A DNA stretch of 64,000 nt from Chryseobacterium sp. Tr-659 (GCF_011752975.1 NZ_VWWP01000002.1:62001-126000), one strand, 5' to 3'; positions 17,809 to 26,258 are shown, counted from the stretch's first letter. Notes: generated from the letters alone by a model not told the origin. Numbers and translations: made by a program.

Positions 17809-17835
17809 AATTTAAAATATTTACAAATAGACTGG

Positions 17836-17876
17836 AAAGCCTTGGGAATTTTATGTAATTTCACAAGGCTTTTTTT
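17836..17876 (+). terminator. Rho-independent terminator after hydrolase
   Basis: AAAGCCTTG (17836-17844) pairs with CAAGGCTTT (17864-17872) and T-run. The stem has the same core as the terminator at 16403-16444, so the two flank the regulator-hydrolase unit like bookends. Confidence 0.85.
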
Positions 17877-17898
17877 GAATACAATAATTAAATATAAA

Positions 17899-18246
17899 AT
17901 GGTTAAAAGAATTGTTGTCAATATCAGAGCAGAAGATCTTTCAAAAGCTGATCATTTTTATCAGGAGATCTTAGGATTGGATGTTCTGATGGATCACGGC
18001 TGGATCAAAACTTTCGGTAATGATGAAGAAGCCAGAGTTCAGGTCAGTTTTGCTGTACAAGGAGGAAACGATACTGAAGTTCCCGATCTGTCCATTGAAG
18101 TGGATCAGGTAGAAGATGTTTACAATAAGATGAAAACGGCAGGTTTTGAAATATTTTATGAACTGACTGATGAAGAATGGGGAGTCCGCCGGTTCTTTGT
18201 GAAAGATCCGTTCGGAAAACTGATTAATATACTTTCTCACCAATAA
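17899..18246 (+). CDS. VOC family protein
   Basis: A 115-residue single-module vicinal-oxygen-chelate (glyoxalase/bleomycin-resistance fold) protein. MVKRIVVNIRAEDLSKADHF gives the first beta-alpha unit, and GVRRFFVKDPFGKLINILSH gives the last, with the usual DP(F/D)G turn. The frame is open to a TTG at 17842, but that lies in the terminator stem, so the ATG at 17899 is used. The metal ligands are incomplete for a true glyoxalase I, so the substrate is open. The next VOC gene starts 12 bp later, and the two are probably co-transcribed. Confidence 0.88.
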   Translation: MVKRIVVNIRAEDLSKADHFYQEILGLDVLMDHGWIKTFGNDEEARVQVSFAVQGGNDTEVPDLSIEVDQVEDVYNKMKTAGFEIFYELTDEEWGVRRFFVKDPFGKLINILSHQ

Positions 18247-18258
18247 AATCATTTACTT

Positions 18259-18663
18259 ATGAAAGCAGAACGGATTATTCCTATCCTCAGAATTTTCGAT
18301 TATCAAAAGACAAAAGAATTTTATGTAGACTGGCTGGGATTTGAAATTGTCTGGGAGCATTATTTTGCCGAAAATACCCCTGTTTATATGGAAGTGAAAA
18401 GAGAAAATATCATTTTCCATTTAAGCGAACATCATGGAGATGGAACACCTGGAACGAGAGTGGCTATATGGGGAGAAGGAGTTCCGGATTATCATAAAGA
18501 ACTCATCGGCAAAAAGTATAAATACAACCGTCCGGCCCTTGAAAAAACATTCTACGGGGCGGTATCCTTTACTGTAATTGATCCATTTGGGAATAAGATT
18601 ACATTCGAGGAAGAATTTGATGAAGAAAAACATAAAGGTCTGGAATTCTATTCCATTCACTGA
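18259..18663 (+). CDS. Glyoxalase-superfamily protein (Ble-like)
   Basis: A 134-residue VOC protein of the bleomycin-resistance-like subgroup. It starts AERIIPILRIFDYQKTKEFY and has LGFEIVWEHYF, HLSEHHGDGTPG and VIDPFGNKITFEEEF, all characteristic of this subgroup ('glyoxalase superfamily'). It follows the previous VOC gene by 12 bp. Members bind or modify small toxic compounds; a resistance role is possible but unproved. Confidence 0.88.
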   Translation: MKAERIIPILRIFDYQKTKEFYVDWLGFEIVWEHYFAENTPVYMEVKRENIIFHLSEHHGDGTPGTRVAIWGEGVPDYHKELIGKKYKYNRPALEKTFYGAVSFTVIDPFGNKITFEEEFDEEKHKGLEFYSIH

Positions 18664-18727
18664 TCTTAGCTTTTTATCATAAATGGTAAAGTTGATTCAG
18701 ATCATGAGTATTCCGGAATATTAAAAC

Positions 18728-18735
18728 TAACTTTG
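18728..18735 (+). promoter_or_regulatory. -7 promoter element TAACTTTG
   Basis: A perfect TAnnTTTG 17 bp before the DUF763 ATG at 18753. No clear -33 TTTG at standard spacing. Confidence 0.55.
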
Positions 18736-18752
18736 TTCTTTCAATTTTAAAG

Positions 18753-19964
18753 ATGAAACGTTCAGGAACTGCAGATTTACCGTTGCACTATGGCAAAGTA
18801 CCGCCATGGCTGTATGAGCGCATGTCTGTGCTTGGGCTTTCCATTGTTGAAGTTATCCTTATGGATTATGGTAAAGATGAGGTGCTGCGCCGGCTGGCTG
18901 ATCCGTTCTGGTTTCAGAGTTTTGGAGCTGTAATGGGGATGGACTGGCATTCTTCAGGGATTACGACTTCTGTGATGGGCGCTTTGAAACGTTCCATTAA
19001 TCCCAACTCACAATCTTTAGGGCTTTATATTTGTGGGGGAAAAGGTAAATTTTCAAGAGAAACACCGGCAGAACTGATCCGTATTGCTGATCAAACAGGG
19101 TTGAACGGAACAGCGCTCGTAAGGGCAAGTAAACTTTCTGCAAAGGTTGATAATACAGCTATTCAGGATGGTTATCAGCTTTATCTTCATAATTTTATTT
19201 TGTCTGATAATGGAAACTGGAGTGTTATTCAGCAGGGGATGCATGAATCGGATGGCACGGCAAGACGTTATCATTGGCATTCTGAAAATATCACTTCATT
19301 TGTAGAAAAGCCTCACACAGGAATCAATGGAATTTCCAGGGGTAAGATTCTGAATCTTACAGATGCCGAAGCTTCTGAAAACCGAAAAGGGATCTTGGAT
19401 ATTTCCCATACAGATTCAGCAGAAGTAATGAAAGATTTTTCAAGATTGATTCTTCCTGCTCATCATGATGTCCGGGCTTCTGATGTAGACTTGAAACGGC
19501 TGGGGGCGCTTTTATATGTTACGCGTGAACAGCAGCCTGAGAACTTTGAAGATTTACTGATGCTGGAAGGAGTGGGACCAAGAACTATGCAGTCGCTGGC
19601 GTTGGTAAGTGAAGTGATTCACGGGGCTCCGTCAAGATTTGCCGATCCGGCCAGATTCTCTTTTGCTCATGGAGGAAAAGACGGACATCCTTTCCCTGTT
19701 CCTACTAAAACATATGATGAGAGCATCAGTATTCTCAGAAAAGGAATTGAAAGATCCAAGCTGGGAAATTCTGATAAACTGAACTCTTTGAATAAACTTC
19801 ACCAGATCATTGCTAATGCAGAAAAAGATTTCACTCCGGATTTTGATATCCAGGAAGTAATTGAAGAAGAAAGACAAAATTCGTGGCGGTTTGGTGGTAA
19901 AACTGTTTTTGGTGATGCACAAAAACCGAACCCTCCTAAACCAATACAGCTGTCTCTGTTTTAA
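18753..19964 (+). CDS. DUF763 domain-containing protein
   Basis: A 403-residue DUF763 protein. The family start KRSGTADLPLHYGKVPPWL is nearly invariant, followed by the conserved MDWHSSGITTSVMGALK region (about 68-84). Near residues 270-290 there is a helix-hairpin-helix-like segment, LEGVGPRTMQSLALVSEVIH, similar to those of DNA glycosylases, then FSFAHGGKDGHPFPV. DUF763 is best known from archaea and scattered bacteria, and its activity is not established. The HhH suggests nucleic-acid binding. It is transcribed alone from its own promoter. Confidence 0.92.
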   Translation: MKRSGTADLPLHYGKVPPWLYERMSVLGLSIVEVILMDYGKDEVLRRLADPFWFQSFGAVMGMDWHSSGITTSVMGALKRSINPNSQSLGLYICGGKGKFSRETPAELIRIADQTGLNGTALVRASKLSAKVDNTAIQDGYQLYLHNFILSDNGNWSVIQQGMHESDGTARRYHWHSENITSFVEKPHTGINGISRGKILNLTDAEASENRKGILDISHTDSAEVMKDFSRLILPAHHDVRASDVDLKRLGALLYVTREQQPENFEDLLMLEGVGPRTMQSLALVSEVIHGAPSRFADPARFSFAHGGKDGHPFPVPTKTYDESISILRKGIERSKLGNSDKLNSLNKLHQIIANAEKDFTPDFDIQEVIEEERQNSWRFGGKTVFGDAQKPNPPKPIQLSLF

Positions 19965-20273
19965 ACAAAAAGATCCTTATTTTCTTTTAAGGCTTATTAT
20001 TCTTAATAATATAAAGTCTGTTTTAATTTTAAACAGCTTTATAGTTAAATATCTATATAATCATCCCCATTCTGAGGAAAGGTGTCCAATTGAAGATCTG
20101 ATAGTACATTAAAAAAAATCTTAATCTATTGTTTAATTGTTTAAAGTTAAAAAAATCATATAATATCAGTTTGATATGTGGTATTTGATCATAATTTGAA
20201 TGATTTGTTTATTATTTATTTTCCTTATTTCAATTAAAAAATTTATTTTTAAAGACTTAAAAAAATTAACCTG
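19965..20273. other. Intergenic region, A/T-rich
   Basis: A 309-bp gap. A weak hairpin, CCTTA with TAAGG near 19975-19993, may end the DUF763 transcript. The remainder is A/T-rich and should carry the promoter of the next regulator gene, but only a shortened TAATTTG near 20190 is seen. I see no gene. Confidence 0.4.
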
Positions 20274-20864
20274 ATGACCAATAAAGCCTTAGAAACCTGC
20301 TATGATTTTCCATTTTTTCTTCAGGAAGAGCTGGATGAGATATTTCAGGCCCATGAAAAGACATCATTTCAGAAAGGAGATTTCATTCTTGAAGAAGGGA
20401 AAACAGCTAATGAATATTATATTCTTGAAAAAGGGTTGGCTCGTTCATTTGTAAATGATTTCAACGGAAATGAGGTAACTACACATTTTTTTGTGGAGAA
20501 TGAAGTGATTATTGAGGTATTATCAATGTTTCAGAGAATACCGTCTCAGGAAAATATTGTTTGTATTACAGATTGTGAATGCTGGAAGCTGGATTATGAT
20601 ACTTTTCAGGAATTATTCCATAAAATCCCAAACCTCAGAGAATGGGGAAGATCATGGATGTCTAAAGAACTTTTTGATTATAAACAGAGATCTGTAGAAA
20701 TGTTCACGCTTTCTGCAACCAAGCGATATCTCAATCTTTTAGAGCAAAAATCAAAAGTGATACAATTTGCCCCTTTAAAGCAGATTGCTTCTTATCTGGG
20801 GGTAACAGACACTTCTTTGAGCCGTATCCGTAAAGAACTGGTATCTCATCCCAAGAAAAATTAA
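20274..20864 (+). CDS. Crp/Fnr family transcriptional regulator (2)
   Basis: A 196-residue regulator. The N-terminal cyclic-nucleotide-binding-like domain includes FQKGDFILEEGKTANEYYIL and KGLARSF; the C-terminal HTH reads QIASYLGVTDTSLSRIRKEL. The recognition helix resembles that of regulator (1) at 16472 (SLSRIR). A strong palindrome, CTTGCC-TTAT-GGCAAG, lies 3 bp after its stop codon and 29.5 bp (centre) upstream of the -7 element of the next VOC gene. This makes the VOC/DinB genes its likely targets. The ligand is unknown. Confidence 0.9.
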   Translation: MTNKALETCYDFPFFLQEELDEIFQAHEKTSFQKGDFILEEGKTANEYYILEKGLARSFVNDFNGNEVTTHFFVENEVIIEVLSMFQRIPSQENIVCITDCECWKLDYDTFQELFHKIPNLREWGRSWMSKELFDYKQRSVEMFTLSATKRYLNLLEQKSKVIQFAPLKQIASYLGVTDTSLSRIRKELVSHPKKN

Positions 20865-20866
20865 AT

Positions 20867-20882
20867 CTTGCCTTATGGCAAG
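20867..20882. promoter_or_regulatory. Predicted operator CTTGCC-N4-GGCAAG for Crp/Fnr (2)
   Basis: Seven of eight base pairs are symmetric. Its centre (20874.5) lies 29.5 bp upstream of TAATTTTG, near -42. It is followed by no T-run, so a terminator is unlikely; an operator fits better. Confidence 0.6.
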
Positions 20883-20903
20883 TAGACTTTCACTAGACCT
20901 TGG

Positions 20904-20911
20904 TAATTTTG
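20904..20911 (+). promoter_or_regulatory. -7 promoter element TAATTTTG
   Basis: A perfect TAnnTTTG 30 bp before the ATG at 20942, correctly placed downstream of the palindrome at 20867-20882. Confidence 0.6.
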
Positions 20912-20941
20912 GATTATAATTTAACACTAAAATTACAAAAA

Positions 20942-21352
20942 ATGAAAGTCAACCAAATTTATGTCAATCTACCCATAAAAGACGTACAGAAAACCCGAGA
21001 TTTCTGGACCCAGCTTGGATTCTCCATCAACGAACAATTCTCAGATGACAAAGCAGTGTGTGTAGTAATGAAAGAAGATCATATTTACACCATGTTTCTA
21101 AAGGAAGAATTCTTCCAAACCTTTACCAACAGACCTTTGGCCAAAGGCGATACTACACAGGTGCTTCTTGCAATTGGTGTAGACAGCCGTGAAGAGGTAG
21201 ACCAGATTGTAAATACAGCTATTGAGAACGGAGGTTCAAAGTATAGCGAATCTATGGATCATGGATGGATGTATCAAAGTGCTTTTGCAGATATCAACGG
21301 ACATCAGTGGGAAGTAATGCATGCGGATATGTCCAAATTACCGACAGAGTAA
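20942..21352 (+). CDS. VOC family protein
   Basis: A 136-residue VOC protein (MKVNQIYVNLPIKDVQKTRD at the start, then FADINGHQWEVMHADMSKLP at the end). The open frame extends 14 codons upstream, but the promoter element and spacing favour the ATG at 20942. Proteins of this subgroup are annotated as lactoylglutathione-lyase relatives; the catalytic metal site is not complete enough to claim that activity. It heads a group of co-directional genes and is probably activated by the Crp/Fnr regulator just upstream. Confidence 0.88.
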   Translation: MKVNQIYVNLPIKDVQKTRDFWTQLGFSINEQFSDDKAVCVVMKEDHIYTMFLKEEFFQTFTNRPLAKGDTTQVLLAIGVDSREEVDQIVNTAIENGGSKYSESMDHGWMYQSAFADINGHQWEVMHADMSKLPTE

Positions 21353-21363
21353 TCCAATATAAC

Positions 21364-21837
21364 ATGCCATCACATATGGAAACAAAAACGAATGAGATAG
21401 AACTGGTGAAAAACCAGGCAGCGGTTACTTTTCAAGTAGTTTCTTTAAATATTGAAGGAATTACTCATGAGGAATCAATGATTTTTCCTAATAATGAAGC
21501 CAATTGTATGAATTGGATTCTAGGACATTTAATTTACATCAGAAATGCTTTCCTGAATATCCTGGGAGCAGAATCTGTCTGGGATGCTGAAAAATTTTCA
21601 TATTACAACAGAGGAGAAATTGCTTTGGACAGGCAAAGTGAATTTGTGAATTTTGAAGACTTAAAATCCTATTTAAAAGAATCTCAGGATAGATTGGAAG
21701 CTAAACTAAATACTCTTGAAAGTTTTGCGCCGGAACAGGTTAAGGATATTTCCACACTTTGTTTCCACGAAATCTATCACACCGGGCAATTCGGTTACCT
21801 TCGAAGAATCTTAGGGAAACCAGGAGCTATAAGATAA
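21364..21837 (+). CDS. DinB family protein (metal site intact)
   Basis: A four-helix-bundle DinB/YfiT-like protein of about 157 residues. The three metal-binding histidines are present: NWILGHLIYIRN near 45-56, and HEIYHTGQFGYLRR near 135-148. DinB-like proteins include thiol-dependent (bacillithiol, mycothiol) S-transferases. Two in-frame ATGs (21364 and 21376) are possible; the frame is open further upstream but overlaps the VOC gene. It follows the VOC gene by 11 bp and is probably in the same operon. Confidence 0.85.
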   Translation: MPSHMETKTNEIELVKNQAAVTFQVVSLNIEGITHEESMIFPNNEANCMNWILGHLIYIRNAFLNILGAESVWDAEKFSYYNRGEIALDRQSEFVNFEDLKSYLKESQDRLEAKLNTLESFAPEQVKDISTLCFHEIYHTGQFGYLRRILGKPGAIR

Positions 21838-21937
21838 TCTTATCAAGTTAGATCCTAGTAAGAAAATACTGAATATACCCGTGTAGTTGGTAAAATCTGT
21901 GGGAATATAATAATTTCTGATTTCTAAAAACAAAAAA

Positions 21938-22462
21938 ATGGACACACCAAAATCAAAAAAAATGGAGCTCGTTATTCCGGCTTACAGAATGCATACCCAA
22001 AGTTTTATGAACGTTCTGGAAGGCATTTCGGAAGAAGATGCTTTGAAAAGAATTGAAAATAAGACCAATCATATTGTATGGATGGCAGGGAACTTTGTAA
22101 ATATGCGGTATGGTCTAGGCTGGGTGCTTGGTTTACAGGAAGAAGATCCGAACAGCGGCCTGTTTTTTCAGGGGAAAGCACTGGATGAAAGTTTTACCTA
22201 TCCAACGCTAGCTGATCTGAAGAAAAATTTTCACGATATTTCTCCTAAAGTTTATCAGAAACTGTGGGAAGTAACAGATGAAGAGCTGGATGAGATCTTC
22301 GAAATAGGGATGAATATTCCGTTTATAAAAGAAACAAAACTCAACTTTGTAGGCATGAGTATCGGCCGTGAAGACTATCTCTGCGGACAAATCGGTTTGA
22401 TGCGGAGAATTTTAAACTATCCGGGAATGAAGTATGATGTGGATGAAAATCTTAATTATTAA
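21938..22462 (+). CDS. DinB-like protein lacking the metal-binding histidines
   Basis: A 174-residue protein with the DinB helix pattern, next to an intact DinB gene. The three positions that hold His in the neighbour are changed: the 'GH' of the first motif reads GN (HIVWMAGNFVNMRY), and HxxxH-x-GQ reads REDYLCGQIGLMRR. Metal binding by the usual triad is therefore unlikely. It may have become a binding or regulatory protein, or use another site. The alpha/beta hydrolase gene begins 2 bp after its stop, so translation is probably coupled. Confidence 0.8.
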   Translation: MDTPKSKKMELVIPAYRMHTQSFMNVLEGISEEDALKRIENKTNHIVWMAGNFVNMRYGLGWVLGLQEEDPNSGLFFQGKALDESFTYPTLADLKKNFHDISPKVYQKLWEVTDEELDEIFEIGMNIPFIKETKLNFVGMSIGREDYLCGQIGLMRRILNYPGMKYDVDENLNY

Positions 22463-22464
22463 TT

Positions 22465-23241
22465 ATGAGTCCGGTAGAAAAAGGATATAAACACGTTAAC
22501 GGAATTCAGCTGTATTACGAGATCTACGGTGAAGGAGAGCCATTGGTACTTATTCATGGCGGAGGTTCATCCATATTATATGATTTTACAGAAGTAATAA
22601 CAAGACTGAACGGGAAGTTTAAGCTCATCGGAATTGATTTACAGAACCATGGCAGAAGCGAGCACCGTGATATTCCCGAGACATTTGAACAGGATGCTGA
22701 TGATGTTGCCGCACTTTTAACAGCGCTTAACATTAATAAAGCTTCATTCTGGGGATTCAGTAATGGCGGAAATACGGTTTTACAAATCGGATACCGCCAC
22801 CCGGAAATTGTAGAAAAACTGGTGGCAGCTTCAGCATTTTATAAAAAAGAAGGAATGATGGACGGCTTTTTTGAAGGAATGATGGAGGCAACCTTTGAGT
22901 CCATGCCGGAACCGTTAAAGATCAATTTCTTACAGATCAATCCGGACTTTTCAAAACTGGAAAATCTCTTTGATAAAGACTGCAAAAGGATGCAGACTTT
23001 TGAAGACTGGGATGACAAGGTTTTGACTTCTATACCATCGCCTATATTATTCATCAGTGCAGATAAAGATGTGATGAAGCCGGAGCATACCGTAGCCATG
23101 TGGCGGCTGGTGAAAGATGCACAGCTTATTATTCTTCCGGGAACACACGGCGCTTATATGATGCCTGATTTTGATGGAAGTATAGATGAAAATCTAATCA
23201 ACTTTACTGTTCAGGAAGTAGAAAAGTTCTTAAACAGTTAA
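22465..23241 (+). CDS. Alpha/beta hydrolase
   Basis: A 258-residue alpha/beta hydrolase. The oxyanion loop is LVLIHGGGSS, the nucleophile Ser99 lies in WGFSNGGN (a G-x-S-x-G variant of the kind in peroxidase/lactonase-like members), the acid is Asp in ISADKDVMKPEH, and His is in LPGTHGAYM. There is no signal peptide. It starts 2 bp after the DinB-like gene, so the two are likely coupled. The substrate is unknown. Confidence 0.9.
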   Translation: MSPVEKGYKHVNGIQLYYEIYGEGEPLVLIHGGGSSILYDFTEVITRLNGKFKLIGIDLQNHGRSEHRDIPETFEQDADDVAALLTALNINKASFWGFSNGGNTVLQIGYRHPEIVEKLVAASAFYKKEGMMDGFFEGMMEATFESMPEPLKINFLQINPDFSKLENLFDKDCKRMQTFEDWDDKVLTSIPSPILFISADKDVMKPEHTVAMWRLVKDAQLIILPGTHGAYMMPDFDGSIDENLINFTVQEVEKFLNS

Positions 23242-23341
23242 AACAACAGAAACATTAAATTTTCTCATAAGATGGGATATTTGTGTCATTCATGAACATA
23301 TTAGTATTTAAAATAAACAATAACATTTAAAATTAAAAATC

Positions 23342-23773
23342 ATGGCTAAATTAAATCCGTACCTGAATTTCAACGGAACTGCTGAAGAAGCGTTCAATTT
23401 TTACAAATCTGTATTTGGAGGAGACTTTCTGGGAGAAGTTCACAAAATGGGAAATGCACCCGGAACAGAAAATCTTTCAGATGAAGAAAAAAACAGAGTG
23501 ATGCATATTGCGCTGCCAATTGGTGGAGATCTTTTAATGGCTTCAGATATTGTACCCGGTTTTGGACAGACACTTACTGTGGGTAATAATAACTATGTTT
23601 CCATTTTTCCTGAATCCAGAGAAGAAGCGGACAGACTTTTTAAAGGACTTTCTGAAGGAGGAAATGTAGAAATGCCGATTGAAGACCAGTTTTGGGGAGA
23701 TTATTTCGGAAGCTTCCAGGACAAATATGGTGTTCATTGGATGGTGAACTATAATGATCAATACACAAAATAA
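23342..23773 (+). CDS. VOC family protein (PhnB-like)
   Basis: A 143-residue PhnB-like VOC protein. It starts with KLNPYLNFNGTAEEAFNFYK and contains VFGG, then MASDIVPGFGQ, and ends with FWGDYFGSFQDKYGVHWMVN, the hallmark order of the family. PhnB-like proteins share the glyoxalase fold but have no settled enzymatic role. It is followed after 77 bp by an SRPBCC gene, a pairing common in flavobacteria. Confidence 0.92.
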   Translation: MAKLNPYLNFNGTAEEAFNFYKSVFGGDFLGEVHKMGNAPGTENLSDEEKNRVMHIALPIGGDLLMASDIVPGFGQTLTVGNNNYVSIFPESREEADRLFKGLSEGGNVEMPIEDQFWGDYFGSFQDKYGVHWMVNYNDQYTK

Positions 23774-23850
23774 TCCTATATTTAACTAATCATTAAAAAG
23801 AGGTGCCCACTTTCGGGCAGCTCTTTATTCAAACATAAAAAGATAGAACT

Positions 23851-24264
23851 ATGGATCCAATCAAAATAGATATTACAATTTTAGCTCCGGTAGATAAGGT
23901 TTGGGATTATTTCAATGAACCCAAACATATTACAAAATGGAATTTTGCCCATGAAAGCTGGCAGTGCCCTAGTTCTGAAAATGACCTTAGAGTAGGAGGG
24001 AAATTCAAAAACAGAATGGAAGCCAAAGATAAAAGCTTCGGGTTTGATTTTGAAGGAGTTTACGATGAAGTTATTCCTCACGAAAGAATACAATATCACA
24101 TGGAAGACGGAAGAAAAGTAGAAGTGGTATTTGATAAAATAGATGAAAACACAACGAAAGTCATTGAAATTTTCGATCCGGAAAAACAAAATTCAGTGGA
24201 AATGCAGAGAGATGGCTGGTATGCTATCCTCAACAATTTCCATAAGTATGTTGAGAATCACTAA
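23851..24264 (+). CDS. SRPBCC domain protein (AHSA1-like)
   Basis: A 137-residue START/Bet v 1-like protein: ITILAPVDKVWDYFNEPKHI at the start, WNFAHESWQCP, GGKFKNRM, FDFEGVYDEVIPHERI, and a C-terminal helix EMQRDGWYAILNNFHKYVE. This matches the activator-of-Hsp90-like (AHSA1) bacterial SRPBCC group, which binds hydrophobic ligands in a large pocket. Two more SRPBCC genes lie at 25755 and 26259. The ligand is unknown. Confidence 0.92.
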   Translation: MDPIKIDITILAPVDKVWDYFNEPKHITKWNFAHESWQCPSSENDLRVGGKFKNRMEAKDKSFGFDFEGVYDEVIPHERIQYHMEDGRKVEVVFDKIDENTTKVIEIFDPEKQNSVEMQRDGWYAILNNFHKYVENH

Positions 24265-24299
24265 CAATATTTTTTGTAGCCATGATCAATTTAGTTATC

Positions 24300-24539
24300 A
24301 TGTCAAAGAGTTTAAATTCCATTTATGCTGTTAATTATGACCTTACAGAAGGATTCCTTCAGGGCGTAATTGCTATACCTGCAAGAAGAGCTTTGGAAAA
24401 AGAAAAAATAGATTCTTTGGAAAAATTATCAGATTATTCTGAAAAAGAAATTATGCAGATGCATGGTTTTGGGAAAAATACGATGATGAAACTGAAGAAT
24501 TATATGAAAGAAAATCAGGTATGCTTTAAAGAAGCATAG
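24300..24539 (+). CDS. Small helix-hairpin-helix protein (alpha-CTD-like)
   Basis: A 79-residue protein. The C-terminal half, IDSLEKLSDYSEKEIMQMHG, then GKNTMMKLKNYMKEN, fits the helix-hairpin-helix fold of the RNA polymerase alpha C-terminal domain ('tle.La..s..eL..i.G.G.kt...l'). Such stand-alone proteins occur in VOC/SRPBCC clusters of Bacteroidota. It may bind DNA or protein. An ATG 6 codons upstream (24282) is possible, but the 24300 start gives the usual family N-terminus. Confidence 0.7.
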   Translation: MSKSLNSIYAVNYDLTEGFLQGVIAIPARRALEKEKIDSLEKLSDYSEKEIMQMHGFGKNTMMKLKNYMKENQVCFKEA

Positions 24540-24793
24540 AAATATATAAAAAACACATTTTTTGCGGCAGTAGATTTCTCCTGTCTTATGTTTTCTTTGC
24601 CATTGTCATTGCAGATTTTAAGGAAGACAATTTCAATGGATGGAAAAAAATTAAAAGCTTAAAGACAGTATATAAAAAGATTTTTATCCTTACGTTGGTC
24701 TTACAGGAAAAAAATTGATTATACAGTTGTTATATCAGCTCATTAACAAGAAAATAATACTTAAATCATATCAATCAAATAAAATTTAAAACG
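24540..24793. other. Intergenic region, possible gene remnant
   Basis: One plus-strand frame stays open from about 24527 to a TGA near 24715 and reads in protein-like fashion (FFAIVIADFKEDNFNGWKKI, then LKTVYKKIFILTLVLQ) but lacks an ATG. I do not recognise it. It may be a decayed gene or chance. The rest contains the presumed promoter of the next VOC gene. Confidence 0.25.
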
Positions 24794-25660
24794 ATGAACA
24801 ACGATATTTTTCCATGTCTCTGGTATGATGGAGATGCCAAAGAATCCGCAGAATTTTACTGCAAAGTTTTTAACGGAGAGATCACAGCTGATACTCCGGT
24901 TGTAATGAACATTGATGTGTTCGGACAAAGGCTGATGCTGTTAAACGGAGGGCCTCAGTTTAAAAAGAATCCTTCCATCTCCTTCATGGTGATGTGTGAA
25001 ACTGAGGATGAGGTTCAGACGTATTGGGATCAGCTGTTAGACGGAGGTATGGCTCTAATGGAGCTTGGGTCATATTCATGGAGCAAAAAATACGGATGGG
25101 TACAGGATAAATATGGAGTAACATGGCAGCTGTATTTAGGTGAAAATTCAAGTGATCAGAAAATAGTTCCTACTCTGATGTTCATTCACCAGAATAACGG
25201 AAAGGCCAAAGAGGCAATGGAGCTTTATACCCGGACTTTTCCTAACTCAAAAATTGGAAATATCCTGACCTATGGAGCAGGAAGTGAAGGACATGATTCT
25301 CCAGAACCAGCGGAAAATGTCCAGCATGCTCAGTTTGTAATCAATAATTACAGTTTATTTTGTATGGATAACTCTTACGATCATCAGTTTGATTTTAATG
25401 AAGGAATATCATTAGTGGTAATGACGGATGATCAGCAGCAGACCGATCACTACTGGAATTCCCTTACTGCAGACGGAGGAAGAGAAAGTATGTGCGGCTG
25501 GCTGAAAGATAAATACGGATTAAGCTGGCAGATTGTTCCTAAAAGACTGATTCAGTTAATGAATGATTCTAATCAGGAAAAAGCTTACCAGGTAGTACAG
25601 GCTATGATGAAAATGCAGAAGATCATCATTCAGGATTTAGAAGATGCTTATCATTCTTAA
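24794..25660 (+). CDS. Two-domain VOC protein (PhnB-like)
   Basis: A 288-residue protein with two PhnB-like VOC modules. Module 1 spans about 1-118 (IFPCLWYDGDAKESAEFYCK to KYGWVQDKYGVTWQLYLG). Module 2 spans about 124-260 (KIVPTLMFIHQNNGKAKEAM to CGWLKDKYGLSWQIVPKRLI). A helical tail follows (YQVVQAMMKMQKIIIQDLED). The family carries old '3-demethylubiquinone methyltransferase' labels but has no methyltransferase motifs. The role is unknown. It is the fifth VOC gene in this 8-kb stretch. Confidence 0.9.
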   Translation: MNNDIFPCLWYDGDAKESAEFYCKVFNGEITADTPVVMNIDVFGQRLMLLNGGPQFKKNPSISFMVMCETEDEVQTYWDQLLDGGMALMELGSYSWSKKYGWVQDKYGVTWQLYLGENSSDQKIVPTLMFIHQNNGKAKEAMELYTRTFPNSKIGNILTYGAGSEGHDSPEPAENVQHAQFVINNYSLFCMDNSYDHQFDFNEGISLVVMTDDQQQTDHYWNSLTADGGRESMCGWLKDKYGLSWQIVPKRLIQLMNDSNQEKAYQVVQAMMKMQKIIIQDLEDAYHS

Positions 25661-25754
25661 ACCCGGTTCGGCGTATTGTTTGATGTAATTTAGTGAAGAA
25701 AGTTATCTTTAAAAAAGTGAAAATGCCAACTATTTAACATCTTAAAATAAGAAT

Positions 25755-26183
25755 ATGGAACAATTATCATACGAAATAGAGATCAACGCAGAGCCTGAAA
25801 AAGTATGGAGTGTTCTCTGGGGAGACATTACTTACAGACAGTGGACAACAGCCTTTACAGAAGGTTCTTTTTACGAAGGAACTCTCGAAGAAAATAATAT
25901 TATTAAATTTTTTGACCCAAAGCATAACGGAATGTACAGCAGGGTTGAAAAAGTAATTCCCAACCAGGAAATAAAATTTCTGCATCTGGGAGAAATTTAT
26001 GATGGAATTGAAGTCCCTCAGGATTGGGGAGAAGCCACAGAGGCTTACTTTCTCGAAGAAAATGAGGAAGGAACTTTATTGAAAACAGAAATTCAGACAC
26101 CCGCTGAGTTTAAAGATTTTTTTGAAGAAAAATTTCCCAAAGCACTGGCCATTATAAAACATCTTTCGGAAAACCAGCTTTAA
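25755..26183 (+). CDS. SRPBCC domain protein
   Basis: A 142-residue Bet v 1-like protein: LSYEIEINAEPEKVWSVLWG, then RQWTTAFTEGSFYEG and a C-terminal helix FFEEKFPKALAIIKHLSE. It is a clear paralogue of the next gene, from which it is separated by 75 bp. Both belong to the AHSA1-like SRPBCC superfamily and probably bind a small hydrophobic ligand. Confidence 0.88.
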   Translation: MEQLSYEIEINAEPEKVWSVLWGDITYRQWTTAFTEGSFYEGTLEENNIIKFFDPKHNGMYSRVEKVIPNQEIKFLHLGEIYDGIEVPQDWGEATEAYFLEENEEGTLLKTEIQTPAEFKDFFEEKFPKALAIIKHLSENQL

Positions 26184-26258
26184 TATGGTAATCGGTTTTG
26201 GAATAAAGCTGATATTAAAGTAACAGACAACACCTAATCAACTGTAAAATGTTAAAAT

